DNA from: JAICJC01 sp963709425
GTDB lineage: Bacteria; Actinomycetota; Thermoleophilia; Gaiellales; JAICJC01
Reading direction: 5' to 3'
Length of the DNA: 64,000 bases
Assembly (NCBI GenBank): GCA_963709425.1
Contig: CAVPWG010000003.1
Span: 1-64,000, forward strand
Both the position numbers and the translations under genes were made by a program. A model generated the notes under the pieces. It had not been told where the DNA came from and ran no database searches. It saw nothing but the letters and a program-made list of their open reading frames with translations. Positions 53,377-61,550 of this stretch are shown here, piece by piece. Within the stretch, counting starts at the first letter, position 1; the number at the start of each line of letters is the position of its first letter.

Positions 53377-54209
53377 ACCGCAGGGCCGCTGCCGGCGCCG
53401 CGATGATCCTGGGAACGAGCGCCAGCATCCAGATCGCAGCGGCGATCGCGCACGACCTCTTCGACACCCTCACGCCGGCCGGCGTGTCGGCACTTCGCTT
53501 CACCCTGGGTGCGGCGGTGATCCTGCCGGTCGTGCGCCCCGCCGTCCGCGGCCGCGATCGCGAGACGTGGGCGGCAATCGCCGTCTACGGCATCTCGATG
53601 GGCGCGTTGAACGTCACCTTCTTCGAGTCGATCGACCGGCTCCCGATGGGCGTCGCCGTGACGCTCGCCTTCATCGCTCCGCTGGGGGTGGCGCTCGCCG
53701 GCTCGCGCCGGCGGCGAGATGTCGCCTTCGCCCTTCTCGCCGGGGCAGGCGTCCTCATCCTCGGCGGCGTCGACCGGCCCGACTCGGCCGCCGGAGTCGT
53801 GCTCGCCGCCGCCGCCGGCTGTGCGTGGGTCGCCGTCGCCTTTGCAGGCCGGTCGGTGGGCCGGCGCACGCGCCGGGTCGACGGGCTCGCACTCGCCATC
53901 CCGATCGCCTGCCTCGCCACACTGCCGTTCGGCATCGGCCACGCGGGCGCGCTCGACGCGCGGTCGCTCGCGCTCGGGCTCGTGATCGCGGTCGGCGGCC
54001 TCATCCTCCCTTTCGCGCTCGAGCTCGAAGGGCTGCGGCGGCTCGAACCGCGGCTCGTCGCGGTGATCTACAGCGCAGATCCCGCCATTGCCGCCGTGAT
54101 CGGGCTGGTCGCGCTGTCGGAGAGCCTGACGCCGGCGCAGGTCGTGGGCATGGCGGCCGTGATCGCGGCCAGCGTCGGTGTCACCGCCGGTGCGGGCGGC
54201 GACGTCTGA
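53373..54209 (+). CDS. EamA-type (DMT superfamily) transporter
   Basis: The 278-residue product has ten hydrophobic helices in two EamA repeats: ILGTSASIQIAAAIAHDLFD, TPAGVSALRFTLGAAVILPV, SMGALNVTFFESIDRLPMGV, ATLAFIAPLGVALAGS-like and in the second half LEPRLVAVIYSADPAIAAVI. The RLPMGVAVTLAFIAPLGVAL stretch fits threonine/homoserine exporters of the RhtA type. Its substrate is not known. ATGA overlap couples it to the XRE regulator. It ends two bases before the convergent SIS gene. Confidence 0.85.
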   Translation: MNRRAAAGAAMILGTSASIQIAAAIAHDLFDTLTPAGVSALRFTLGAAVILPVVRPAVRGRDRETWAAIAVYGISMGALNVTFFESIDRLPMGVAVTLAFIAPLGVALAGSRRRRDVAFALLAGAGVLILGGVDRPDSAAGVVLAAAAGCAWVAVAFAGRSVGRRTRRVDGLALAIPIACLATLPFGIGHAGALDARSLALGLVIAVGGLILPFALELEGLRRLEPRLVAVIYSADPAIAAVIGLVALSESLTPAQVVGMAAVIAASVGVTAGAGGDV

Positions 54210-54211
54210 CG

Positions 54212-55291
54212 TCAGCCGTCGGCCCGCTCGGCGGCAGCGGCCGCCTCGCGGTACGCCTGCTGCTCGCGGCGGATCAGATCGGGGTTCGTCCCGGCCGCGT
54301 GTGCCAGCTCCAGCGTGAGGAGCTGGAGCGCCACCGCCCCGACGACGAGCGTCTCGGCCACGGACTGCGGCTGGGCGAGCGCGAGCTGGTCTCCGATCGC
54401 GACCACGGGGATCCCGATCACCGCGGCCGCGGCCTCGAGATCCGCGCCCCGCTCCGCAGCAAGCTCGCCGCCCCTCGGGTCGAGCGCGAACCGGACCAGG
54501 GCGGTGGACTCGGCGTCGCACCCGGCGAGGTGGCCGTGCAGGACCGTCTCCAGCCGGTGGGCGGTGGCGGGGATCCGCGCCCCCTCCTCGATCTTGAGGG
54601 CCAGCTCGCGGGCGCTTGTGAAGTCTGCTCCGAGGCCGGTCGTGATGACGCGGCGCCCACCGTGAATCCTCCTGGCCGCCTCGACGAACCGCGGCCGGAG
54701 CGCGACGACCGCATCCACCGCGTCGGTCAGCTGCGCCACGGTCGCGCGGCTGCCCGCGATCCCGGCGCCCGCCACGATCGCGCTGACGTAGGCGACGGTG
54801 TGGCACCACGAGCGGTCGGCCAGCGGAGTCACCACGACGTGGTCAGCGGCACCGGGCACGCTCGCTGCCGGGTGGGCCGTGATGACAGCGGTGACGGCGC
54901 CCGCCTTCCGGGCCGCCTCGAGCGCCAGACGCGTCGCGCGCGTACCGCCGTCGTGCGAGATGCCGATGCAGAGCCCACCGGAGTACGGACGGACCGCGGC
55001 GTCCAGCGCTTCGCGGGCCTCGACCCACGCCTCGGGCAGCGCATCGCGGATCAGCTCGACAACGGCCATCGCGCCGTGCTCGGACGTCCCGCACCCGGTC
55101 ACCACGATCGGCGCACCCAGCGACACGGCCTCACGGATCGCTGCACCCACCTCGGCCGTCTCCTTCCCCGCACCCCCGAGGATCTCCGCCGGGAGGTCGC
55201 GCTCAGCGAGGATCATCCCCTCCATCACCCACGGCGGCGCGTCCCGCAGCTCGGGGTAGTCCTCCGTCAGCCAGCTCCGGTCGTCGCTCAC
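54212..55291 (-). CDS. Double SIS-domain sugar-phosphate protein
   Basis: The 359-residue product has two SIS domains like those of GlmS and AgaS: residues 50-180 with APIVVTGCGTSEHGAMAVVE and GGLCIGISHDGGTRATRLAL, and residues 200-340 with RVITTGLGADFTSARELALK and LETVLHGHLAGCDAESTALV. PWVMEGMILAERDLPAEIL is typical of these isomerase-like proteins. The GTG start at 55291 lies seven bases after the aldolase gene, so the two form an operon for an amino- or phospho-sugar. Confidence 0.85.
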   Translation of the reverse strand: MSDDRSWLTEDYPELRDAPPWVMEGMILAERDLPAEILGGAGKETAEVGAAIREAVSLGAPIVVTGCGTSEHGAMAVVELIRDALPEAWVEAREALDAAVRPYSGGLCIGISHDGGTRATRLALEAARKAGAVTAVITAHPAASVPGAADHVVVTPLADRSWCHTVAYVSAIVAGAGIAGSRATVAQLTDAVDAVVALRPRFVEAARRIHGGRRVITTGLGADFTSARELALKIEEGARIPATAHRLETVLHGHLAGCDAESTALVRFALDPRGGELAAERGADLEAAAAVIGIPVVAIGDQLALAQPQSVAETLVVGAVALQLLTLELAHAAGTNPDLIRREQQAYREAAAAAERADG

Positions 55292-55298
55292 CGCGGCG

Positions 55299-56048
55299 TT
55301 ACAGCTCGTAGCCCGGATTCTCGCGGTCGAGCCGGCGCTTGACCGACTCGAACAGCTTCCCGGGACCGGCGTCATCGCGCTGCATCTGCGCCGCGGTCAG
55401 GCGGACGACCTCTCCGGGGACCTCGATCAGCCTGCGGCCCGTGGACTGCGCCAGGATCTGCACCTGGCAGGCCCGCTCGAGGAAGTAGAGCCTCGACCAC
55501 GCTTCGGCCGGATCGTTTCCGATCACGATCACGCCGTGGTTCTCGAGCATCACGACGCTGGTGTCGTCGCCGACGGCAGAGCCGATCCGGTCGCCCTCGT
55601 CGGCGGCGTCCGCGAGCCCGCCGTACGCCAGCGTTGACACGTGTCCGTGAAAGCCCATCGCGCTCTGGCTGAGCGTCGTGTCGAACCCGCCCTCGGTGGC
55701 CGAGACCGCCGTGGCATACGGCATGTGCGTGTGGAACACGCACCGGGCGGACGGACGGGCCCGGTGAGCGCCGCGGTGGATCATGAAGGCGGTGGTCTCC
55801 CACTCGCCGTCGCCGTCCACGACGTTGCCCTCGCCGTCGACCGCCAGGAGGTCCGACGCGGTCAGCTCCGACCAGTCGGGCCCGTAGGGGTTCAGCAGGA
55901 ACAGGTCGGCGCCTCCTGGGACCGCGTAGCTGAAGTGGTTGTCGATGCCCTCGTTGTAGCCGTAGAGCGCGGCCGCCCGAAGGGCCGCGGCCAGGTCGAT
56001 CCTGGCCTGTCGAAGGACGTCGACCTGGGTCTCCTCGATGAGCGTCAT
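55299..56048 (-). CDS. Class II aldolase/adducin-family protein
   Basis: The 249-residue product has the zinc-site HTHMPYATAVSATEGG and ENHGVIVIGNDPAEAWSRLY plus GIDNHFSYAVPGG at the start, as in fuculose-1-phosphate aldolases and in decarboxylase or dehydratase relatives. It could cleave a sugar phosphate made by the SIS protein. The start ATG at 56048 is followed by ITLIEE-type sequence; the stop is eight bases upstream of the SIS gene. Confidence 0.88.
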   Translation of the reverse strand: MTLIEETQVDVLRQARIDLAAALRAAALYGYNEGIDNHFSYAVPGGADLFLLNPYGPDWSELTASDLLAVDGEGNVVDGDGEWETTAFMIHRGAHRARPSARCVFHTHMPYATAVSATEGGFDTTLSQSAMGFHGHVSTLAYGGLADAADEGDRIGSAVGDDTSVVMLENHGVIVIGNDPAEAWSRLYFLERACQVQILAQSTGRRLIEVPGEVVRLTAAQMQRDDAGPGKLFESVKRRLDRENPGYEL

Positions 56049-56090
56049 GGCAGCGACTGTAGCAGCCCGTGCAAGGAGGGCCCGAGCGGC

Positions 56091-57368
56091 CTACCGCCGG
56101 GGAAGGCCCCACAGCATTTCGTAGAGAACGCCGGGTCGGCCGCTCTCGTCGAACGCGCCGAAGGTCACTGTGGGGTTGTCGGGGTCGGCGGAGTCGACGA
56201 GGAACGTGCGATCGTCGAGCGGGAGGGCCTCGACCGCGCCGTCCTCACTCTCGATCACGAGCCTGGTGTCGGTCGCCGTCACGTCCGAGCGTCGGTCGGG
56301 CCACGCGTACACGCCGGCGAATCGCGACAGGTCTCGGGCGGCGCCGGGTGACGGCTCGAGCCGCAGCGCCGGCATTCCGATCCCGAACCACACGTTCATG
56401 ACATCGGGGAAAAGAGAGCGGCACATCGCCCGCCCCGTACTGCCGTTCGCCAAGAGGACGACGGCCCCGTCCCGCTCCGGCACAAGCCGGAGAACCGCCC
56501 GCTCGCCGCCGAGGACACCGTCCCAACCCCAGACTGGACCGCCCACCCAATCGAACCGCGCCCAGCCGAGGCACCAAGCGTCGAGCCACCCTCGGATCCG
56601 GATCTCCGTCGTCGAGTCGCGCAAGCTCGCGAGTGAATGATCCTCGAGGTGCAAGGCGGCAAAACACAACATGTCGGTGACCGTCGACGCGAGCGTCGCA
56701 CCGGCGGGCCCGAGCGCGCGCGGCATCCAGGGCTCGACGGGCATCACCCCGTGCACGCCGATCTGGTGTCCCGCGGCACGATGCGGGCCGGGCAGGGTCG
56801 CGAAGCTCGTCTGAGCCATTCCGGCCGGCTCGAGGAGGTTTGCGATCATCGCGTCTTCCCACGTACGCCCGGTGACCGTCTCGATCGCGCGCCCGAGCAG
56901 GCACCAGCCGGCATTCGTGTAGGACCACATCTCGACCGGCTGCTCCTGGGTCACGGTTCTCGCCGCAAACCGCGAGAGCACGTCGTCGTCGCCCTCCGCG
57001 TCCGAGACATCGAACTCGAGCTCTGCGCGAAGCGGAAGCCCCGAGCGATTGGCGAGAAGGTCGCGCGTGGTGGCGCGCTCTGCCCAGCCCGTTCCGCGCA
57101 ATTCCGGCACGCGCGCCGCGACCGAATCGTCCAGCGAAAGGCGGCCCGCACCCACAAGGCGAGCAATCACCGTCGCGACCATCGACTTCACCAACGACCC
57201 GACCGCGAAACGGGTATCAGGAGTCACCGGCTCGCTCGTCCGCGTATCCGCGACGCCGTACGACGCAATCGTCATATCGCCGTCGCGGAGAATCCCGATC
57301 GTCGCCCCGGGCACCGAATGCCTTCGGGCATGCTCGCCGAGAAGAGCTTCCAGCTCGAGCCCGCTCAC
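56091..57368 (-). CDS. Serine hydrolase, class C beta-lactamase-like
   Basis: The product has the SxxK nucleophile in RFAVGSLVKSMVATVIARLV, the YxN motif in WSYTNAGWCLLGRAIE and a KxG-like WGWDGVLGGERAVL, and a C-terminal lipocalin-like part that is common in such esterases. Usual substrates are esters or peptides rather than antibiotics. No signal peptide. I use the GTG at 57368 (425 aa), seven bases after TAGTCT (57376-57381); a GTG at 57386 is possible but would overlap that box. Confidence 0.88.
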   Translation of the reverse strand: MSGLELEALLGEHARRHSVPGATIGILRDGDMTIASYGVADTRTSEPVTPDTRFAVGSLVKSMVATVIARLVGAGRLSLDDSVAARVPELRGTGWAERATTRDLLANRSGLPLRAELEFDVSDAEGDDDVLSRFAARTVTQEQPVEMWSYTNAGWCLLGRAIETVTGRTWEDAMIANLLEPAGMAQTSFATLPGPHRAAGHQIGVHGVMPVEPWMPRALGPAGATLASTVTDMLCFAALHLEDHSLASLRDSTTEIRIRGWLDAWCLGWARFDWVGGPVWGWDGVLGGERAVLRLVPERDGAVVLLANGSTGRAMCRSLFPDVMNVWFGIGMPALRLEPSPGAARDLSRFAGVYAWPDRRSDVTATDTRLVIESEDGAVEALPLDDRTFLVDSADPDNPTVTFGAFDESGRPGVLYEMLWGLPRR

Positions 57369-57438
57369 GAGCCACAGACTAGACACCGATCCGCCGCACC
57401 CACCGCGACACGCGACGTTTCCGAACAGACCGGTGAAG

Positions 57439-57511
57439 TGGAGCTAGACGGGCTCGAACCGTCGACCTCCACGCTGCCAGCGTGGCGCTCTCCCAGCTGA
57501 GCTATAGCCCC
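57439..57511 (-). tRNA. tRNA-Ala (anticodon GGC)
   Basis: Reading the minus strand, acceptor GGGGCTA pairs with TAGCTCC, the D arm is GCTCAGCTGGGAGAGC, the anticodon stem CCACG/CGTGG holds the loop CTGGCAG (anticodon GGC), and the T arm is GACGGTTCGAGCCCGTC. Length 73 with discriminator A; CCA is not encoded. All stems pair. Confidence 0.95.
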
Positions 57512-57542
57512 GGGTCGCCCGGAGTATAACCGGCGCACCCGC

Positions 57543-58088
57543 TCAGCCAGGGACGACGGCGCTCGCCGGCCGAACGGCGATCCCGCGCGCCTCGGCCAGC
57601 CGCTCGAGCACCAGCGCGGTGTCGGCAACGGGGATGCCGGAGAGGTGCTGGTCGCGGGCCTCGAAGTCGGCCACGATCTCGGCGAGGGTGGCGGCGTACG
57701 TGGCCGAATCCGCTGCGGCGAGCGCGGCCAGCGCGCGGGCCGCCCGCTCGAACGCGCCCCCTGCCTCGACCATCGCGGTCACGTCCGGCACCTCGCCCAG
57801 AGCCACCAGCGCCAGCGCGCGCACGTACGCCGACGCCGGCGAGTCGGCGCCCTCCGTCTCGGCGACGGCCTGCCGGGCGATCGGCTCGGCTCCGTCCCCG
57901 GCGAGGATCGCCATCTTGAGCGCGCCCAGAATCCGGCCCCAGCTCCGCGGCCCGGTCTCGGCATGAGACGCGAGGTAGGCATCGCGCGCTCGCCGGAGCG
58001 GCTCCTCGGCCGGATCGCCCGCGAGCAGCGCCCGGTACGCCTCGGCCTCGGCCGTCAGCGCGGCGTCGAGATGGCGGCCGGCGCTCAC
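57543..58088 (-). CDS. Alanine-rich helical protein, unknown
   Basis: The GTG at 58088 overlaps the stop of the DUF2203 gene (GTGA). The 181-residue product is helical and alanine-rich: HLDAALTAEAEAYRALLAGD, ARDAYLASHAETGPRSWGRI, GALKMAILAGDGAEPIARQA and DFEARDQHLSGIPVADTALV. It has no zinc or ATP motif and resembles TPR-like repeat proteins by helix spacing. Position in the DUF2203-rsfS unit suggests a minor role beside ribosome factors. Family not recognised. Confidence 0.7.
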   Translation of the reverse strand: MSAGRHLDAALTAEAEAYRALLAGDPAEEPLRRARDAYLASHAETGPRSWGRILGALKMAILAGDGAEPIARQAVAETEGADSPASAYVRALALVALGEVPDVTAMVEAGGAFERAARALAALAAADSATYAATLAEIVADFEARDQHLSGIPVADTALVLERLAEARGIAVRPASAVVPG

Positions 58089-58492
58089 TCGATCGGCCTG
58101 CGGCCGGCGAACCCGCCGTCCAGCGTGTGCCAGAATTCGATCCGCTCCTCCCCCACCCGCCAGCAGAGGAGCGCGGGCTCGCCGTCGATCTGCGTCGGGA
58201 AGTCGATCAGCCCCGTGTCGGGATCCTTCACCTGGACGCCGTGCTCGACGAAGACGGACAGGATCTCGGCGAGCTCCTCGGCCGCCTGCTTCAGGTCGGC
58301 CCGCATCTGCCGCACCTCGGGCTTCGCGAAGTTCCCGCCGTTCGACCCGATGGCGATCACGAGCCGCCGCCACCGGCCCTCAAGGTCGCGCCCGCGTGCG
58401 CGGGCCTCGACCATCCGCTCCGCCTCGGTCCGGAGCTCGGCGTCGAGCAGCGCCTGCGCCTCCTCCAGCGTAAAGAGCCGTTCGGCGGCCAC
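58085..58492 (-). CDS. DUF2203 family protein
   Basis: The 135-residue product fits DUF2203: RLFTLEEAQALLDAELRTEA at the start, GVQVKDPDTGLIDFPTQIDG in the middle and LLCWRVGEERIEFWHTLDGG, then FAGRRPIE at the end. DUF2203 is of unknown function. It lies four bases after the rsfS stop, in the same direction. Confidence 0.9.
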   Translation of the reverse strand: MAAERLFTLEEAQALLDAELRTEAERMVEARARGRDLEGRWRRLVIAIGSNGGNFAKPEVRQMRADLKQAAEELAEILSVFVEHGVQVKDPDTGLIDFPTQIDGEPALLCWRVGEERIEFWHTLDGGFAGRRPIE

Positions 58493-58496
58493 TCAT

Positions 58497-58847
58497 CTAG
58501 CCGGCGGCGTACGACTCGCTCGGCACCTCGCCCCACAGCGCCTCGAGCCGGTAGTAGGCCCGCGCCTCCGGCGTGAACACGTGCACGACGACGTCGAGAT
58601 AGTCGAGCAGGATCCAGTCGCCCTGGCGCATGCCCTCGACCCGGCGGGCGTGCAGGCCGTCGTGCTTGAGCTGCTGCTGGATCTCCTCGGCGACGGCCTG
58701 GGTCTGGCGCGGGTTTCGCCCCGACGCGATCACGAAGTGGTCCGTGTAGCTCACGACCTCGCGCATGTCGAGGATCACGACGTCTGTGGCGAGCTTCTCG
58801 GCGGCGAGCGCCGCGATCCGGCTCGCGAGCTGGGCGGTGCTGCTCAG
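58497..58847 (-). CDS. rsfS: Ribosomal silencing factor RsfS
   Basis: RsfS binds L14 and blocks subunit joining in slow growth. The 116-residue product has ASRIAALAAEKLATDVVILD, SYTDHFVIASGRNPRQTQAV and GDWILLDYLDVVVHVFTPEA. No ATG, GTG or TTG lies at the right place; a CTG at 58847 or an upstream CTG must serve as start, or the start is missing from this copy. It lies between nadD and DUF2203, as in related genomes. Confidence 0.88.
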   Translation of the reverse strand: MSSTAQLASRIAALAAEKLATDVVILDMREVVSYTDHFVIASGRNPRQTQAVAEEIQQQLKHDGLHARRVEGMRQGDWILLDYLDVVVHVFTPEARAYYRLEALWGEVPSESYAAG

Positions 58848-58878
58848 ACGGTCATCCCCATTGCCACCGCGGGTCAGC

Positions 58879-59448
58879 CTAGCACGCCCCCTGGCCGTAA
58901 AGCCCTTCCGCGGCGATGACGGCGGCAACGGCGTCGGGCACGAAACGGGCCGGGTCTTCGCCGCGGGCCACCGCCTCCCGGACGTCCGTCGAGGCGAGGT
59001 CGACCGGCGCCATCTGCAGCTCGACGACCTCCGGCCCGGCCGGGGCGGCTCCCGGTCGTGGTGCGACGACGAGCGTCGCCAGCTCATGCACCCGGTCCGG
59101 CTCGTGCCATCCCGGCAGCCCCGCGTGATCGGCACCGACGATCAGGAAGAGCCGGCCCTCGGGCGCCAGCGCCTCGAGCGTCTCGACCGTGTAGCCAGGG
59201 CCGTCGCGGTCGAGCTCGATCCGGCTCACCTCGACGCGACCAGGGCCGGGAAACGCGGCCTCCGTCAGGCGGTAGCGAAGCTCGGGCGGCGTCGCGCCGG
59301 CGTCACGGTGCGGCGGCTGTCGCGCCGGCACGACGATCAGGCGGTCGAGACGGAGCTGACGCATCGCGGCTCCGGCAACGGCGACGTGGCCGGCGTGCGG
59401 CGGGTCGAACCGTCCGCCGAAGACGCCGATCCGGGGCCTTCCCGTCAC
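58879..59448 (-). CDS. nadD: Nicotinate-nucleotide adenylyltransferase
   Basis: NadD makes deamido-NAD in NAD synthesis. The 189-residue product has GVFGGRFDPPHAGHVAVAGA (nucleotide site), FLIVGADHAGLPGWHEPDRV, and DLASTDVREAVARGEDPARF where the family has (I/L)SSTxxR. The GTG start overlaps the obgE stop by four bases. Coupling of nadD to obgE and rsfS is usual. Confidence 0.94.
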   Translation of the reverse strand: MTGRPRIGVFGGRFDPPHAGHVAVAGAAMRQLRLDRLIVVPARQPPHRDAGATPPELRYRLTEAAFPGPGRVEVSRIELDRDGPGYTVETLEALAPEGRLFLIVGADHAGLPGWHEPDRVHELATLVVAPRPGAAPAGPEVVELQMAPVDLASTDVREAVARGEDPARFVPDAVAAVIAAEGLYGQGAC

Positions 59449-60719
59449 CGCCGCGGCCGGTAGGTGAAACGGTGCGCGCCGACGAGGACGTCGTCGCCGG
59501 GACGGGCGCCCGCCGCGTGCAGCGCTCGGTCGACGCCGAGGCGCTCGAGCTCGGTCGCGAGGATTCCGACCGCACGGTCGTCGTCGGGATCGAGATCGGC
59601 GAAGCGGCGCTCGATGCCGCGGCCGGCGACGCGGAGGAACCCGCCGTCGCGCAGGATGCGAAACTCGCGCCGAGCGGGTGGCTGCGGGCGGTACACCAGG
59701 AAGTCGGCGAGCTCGGGCTCGACGGGAGCGGGCGCCTCCGCCCCGGCCGGGACATGCTCGAAGAGGGCGTGCTCGAGCTCGGCGATCCCCTCGCCCGTCG
59801 CGGCCGAGCAGCGGAGCGCCGCTCCGGTGGCTTCGCGCAGCGCGTCGCGGTCCTCCGGCGCGACAAGGTCGATCTTCGAGAGCACGACGAGCTGCGGCCG
59901 CCGGGCCAGCCCGCCGCCGTGGAGGGCGAGCTCACGATCGATCGTCCTTCGCCGCTGGTCGATCTCCTCAGCCCCGGCCGACGCGTCGACCAGGTGGACG
60001 AGCAGCCGCGCGCGCTCGAGGTGCGCGAGGAACTCGTGTCCCAGGCCGACTCCCTGGCTCGCACCCTCAAGGAGGCCGGGCACGTCGGCCACCGTAAGCT
60101 GGCGCCCGTCGGCCGCCTCCACCGTTCCGAGCACCGGCTCGACGGTCGTGAACGGGTAGTCGGCCACCTTCGGGGTCGCGTTCGAGATACGGCGCAGGAG
60201 TGACGACTTGCCGGCGTTCGGGAAGCCCAGGAGCGCCGCGTCGGCGACGAGCTTCAGGTGGAGCTCGAGCCAGTGCTCCTCACCCGGCTCCCCAACCTGC
60301 GCCGTATCGGGCGCGCGCCGCCGGGCCGTGGCATAGCGGCGGTTCCCCTGCCCACCCAGGCCGCCGCGGGCGACCGTGACCCGCGCGCCGGCGTGAGCCA
60401 GGTCGGCGATCGGGTCGCCCGTCTCGCGGAGGCGCACCTGTGTGCCGACCGGCACCTCGATCTCGCGATCCTCACCGCCGCGCCCGTGCTTCCCGGAGCC
60501 CTGGCCGTGCACGCCGCGCTGGGCCCGGAAGTGCGACGCGGTGCGGAACCGCGAGAGATCGCGCAGGTCGGCGCTCGCGACGAGCATCACGTCACCACCG
60601 TCGCCGCCGTCGCCGCCGTCCGGGCCGCCCTTCGGAACGTACTTCTCGCGGCGGAAGCTGACGCAGCCGTCACCGCCACGGCCGCCCTCCACCTGGATGG
60701 TCGCCCGGTCGGCGAACAC
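59445..60719 (-). CDS. obgE: GTPase ObgE/CgtA
   Basis: Obg acts in 50S assembly and stress control. The 424-residue product has the glycine-rich Obg fold at residues 1-158 (EGGRGGDGCVSFRREKYVPK, GGRGEDREIEVPVGTQVRLR-like), the G domain (G1 LGFPNAGKSSLLRR, G3 DVPGLLEGA, G4 LSKIDL) and a C-terminal OCT domain. It lies 12 bases downstream of rpmA, so it belongs to the ribosomal-protein unit. Confidence 0.96.
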   Translation of the reverse strand: MFADRATIQVEGGRGGDGCVSFRREKYVPKGGPDGGDGGDGGDVMLVASADLRDLSRFRTASHFRAQRGVHGQGSGKHGRGGEDREIEVPVGTQVRLRETGDPIADLAHAGARVTVARGGLGGQGNRRYATARRRAPDTAQVGEPGEEHWLELHLKLVADAALLGFPNAGKSSLLRRISNATPKVADYPFTTVEPVLGTVEAADGRQLTVADVPGLLEGASQGVGLGHEFLAHLERARLLVHLVDASAGAEEIDQRRRTIDRELALHGGGLARRPQLVVLSKIDLVAPEDRDALREATGAALRCSAATGEGIAELEHALFEHVPAGAEAPAPVEPELADFLVYRPQPPARREFRILRDGGFLRVAGRGIERRFADLDPDDDRAVGILATELERLGVDRALHAAGARPGDDVLVGAHRFTYRPRR

Positions 60720-60731
60720 CGCGGGACGCGG

Positions 60732-60992
60732 CTACGCGGACTGCTCGGCCAGCACGCTGATGTAGCGGCGGCCGTTCTTGCGCGTGAAGGAGACCGTCCC
60801 GCCGACCATCGCGAAGACGGTGTCGTCGCTCCCGAGCCCCGCGCCGTTGCCGGGGTAGAAACGGGTGCCGCGCTGGCGCACGATGATCGAGCCGGCGGTC
60901 ACCGTCTCGCCCGCGAACACCTTGACGCCGAGCCGCTGGGCGTGCGAGTCGCGGCCGTTCTTCGAGGAGCCGAGGCCCTTCTTATGCGCCAT
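60732..60992 (-). CDS. rpmA: 50S ribosomal protein L27
   Basis: The 86-residue product begins AHKKGLGSSKNGRDSHAQRL and continues VKVFAGETVTAGSIIVRQRG and FYPGNGAGLGSDDTVFAM, matching L27. There is no cleaved N-terminal extension as in Firmicutes. Its ATG overlaps the end of rplU by 11 bases. Confidence 0.97.
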   Translation of the reverse strand: MAHKKGLGSSKNGRDSHAQRLGVKVFAGETVTAGSIIVRQRGTRFYPGNGAGLGSDDTVFAMVGGTVSFTRKNGRRYISVLAEQSA

Positions 60993-61515
60993 CGCCGGTG
61001 TCCTCCTTGGGCTTCATGGCGCGAGGCTTTCGCGCCGGCTTCGGCTTGTCGGCGGCTGCCGCCGCCGGCGCCTTGCGGGTCGCAGGCTTCTTGGCGGCGG
61101 GCGGCTTCTTGGCCGCCGGCTTTTTGGCGGCCGGCTTCTTGGCCGGCGCCGCCGCAGCCTTGTCGGCGGGCTTCTCGTCGGCGGCCTTCTTCGCCGGCGC
61201 CCGCTTGGGCTTCGACGGCCCGATCGAGTCGATCTGGATGCGACTCAGCTCCGAGCGGTGCCCGCGCGTCTTCTTGAAACCCCTCTTGGGCTTGAACGTG
61301 AAGACCTTGATCTTCTCGCCGCGCAGGTGCTCGACCACCTGGGCGGTCACGGCGGCGTCGAGCTTCGTGCCGTCGATGACCACCTCGTCGCCGCCGGTCA
61401 TGAGGACGGGCGGCGTGAACGCCTTGCCGGGCTCATGCGGCTGCCGGTCGACCAGAAGCGTCTGCCCCTGCTCGACCTTGTACTGCTTGCCGCCGACCTT
61501 GATGACCGCGTACAT
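60982..61515 (-). CDS. rplU: 50S ribosomal protein L21 with long Lys/Ala/Pro-rich tail
   Basis: Residues 1-102 are L21 (YAVIKVGGKQYKVEQGQTLL, FTFKPKRGFKKTRGHRSELS). Residues 110-177 are an extra, disordered tail of AAKKPAAKKPPAAKKPATRK type, not found in most L21. Such tails occur in some actinobacteria and may help RNA binding. The ATG is ten bases after TACCAT (61526-61531), so the rplU-rpmA-obgE-nadD-rsfS unit starts with a leaderless message. Confidence 0.96.
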   Translation of the reverse strand: MYAVIKVGGKQYKVEQGQTLLVDRQPHEPGKAFTPPVLMTGGDEVVIDGTKLDAAVTAQVVEHLRGEKIKVFTFKPKRGFKKTRGHRSELSRIQIDSIGPSKPKRAPAKKAADEKPADKAAAAPAKKPAAKKPAAKKPPAAKKPATRKAPAAAAADKPKPARKPRAMKPKEDTGDGA

Positions 61516-61550
61516 GAGCCGCGGAATGGTACCAGAGGCCCGGCGCCGCC

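Noticed and set aside
57439..57511. tRNA-Ala as attachment site of an integrated element
   Set aside because: No integrase and no repeated tRNA end nearby; both flanks are ordinary genes.
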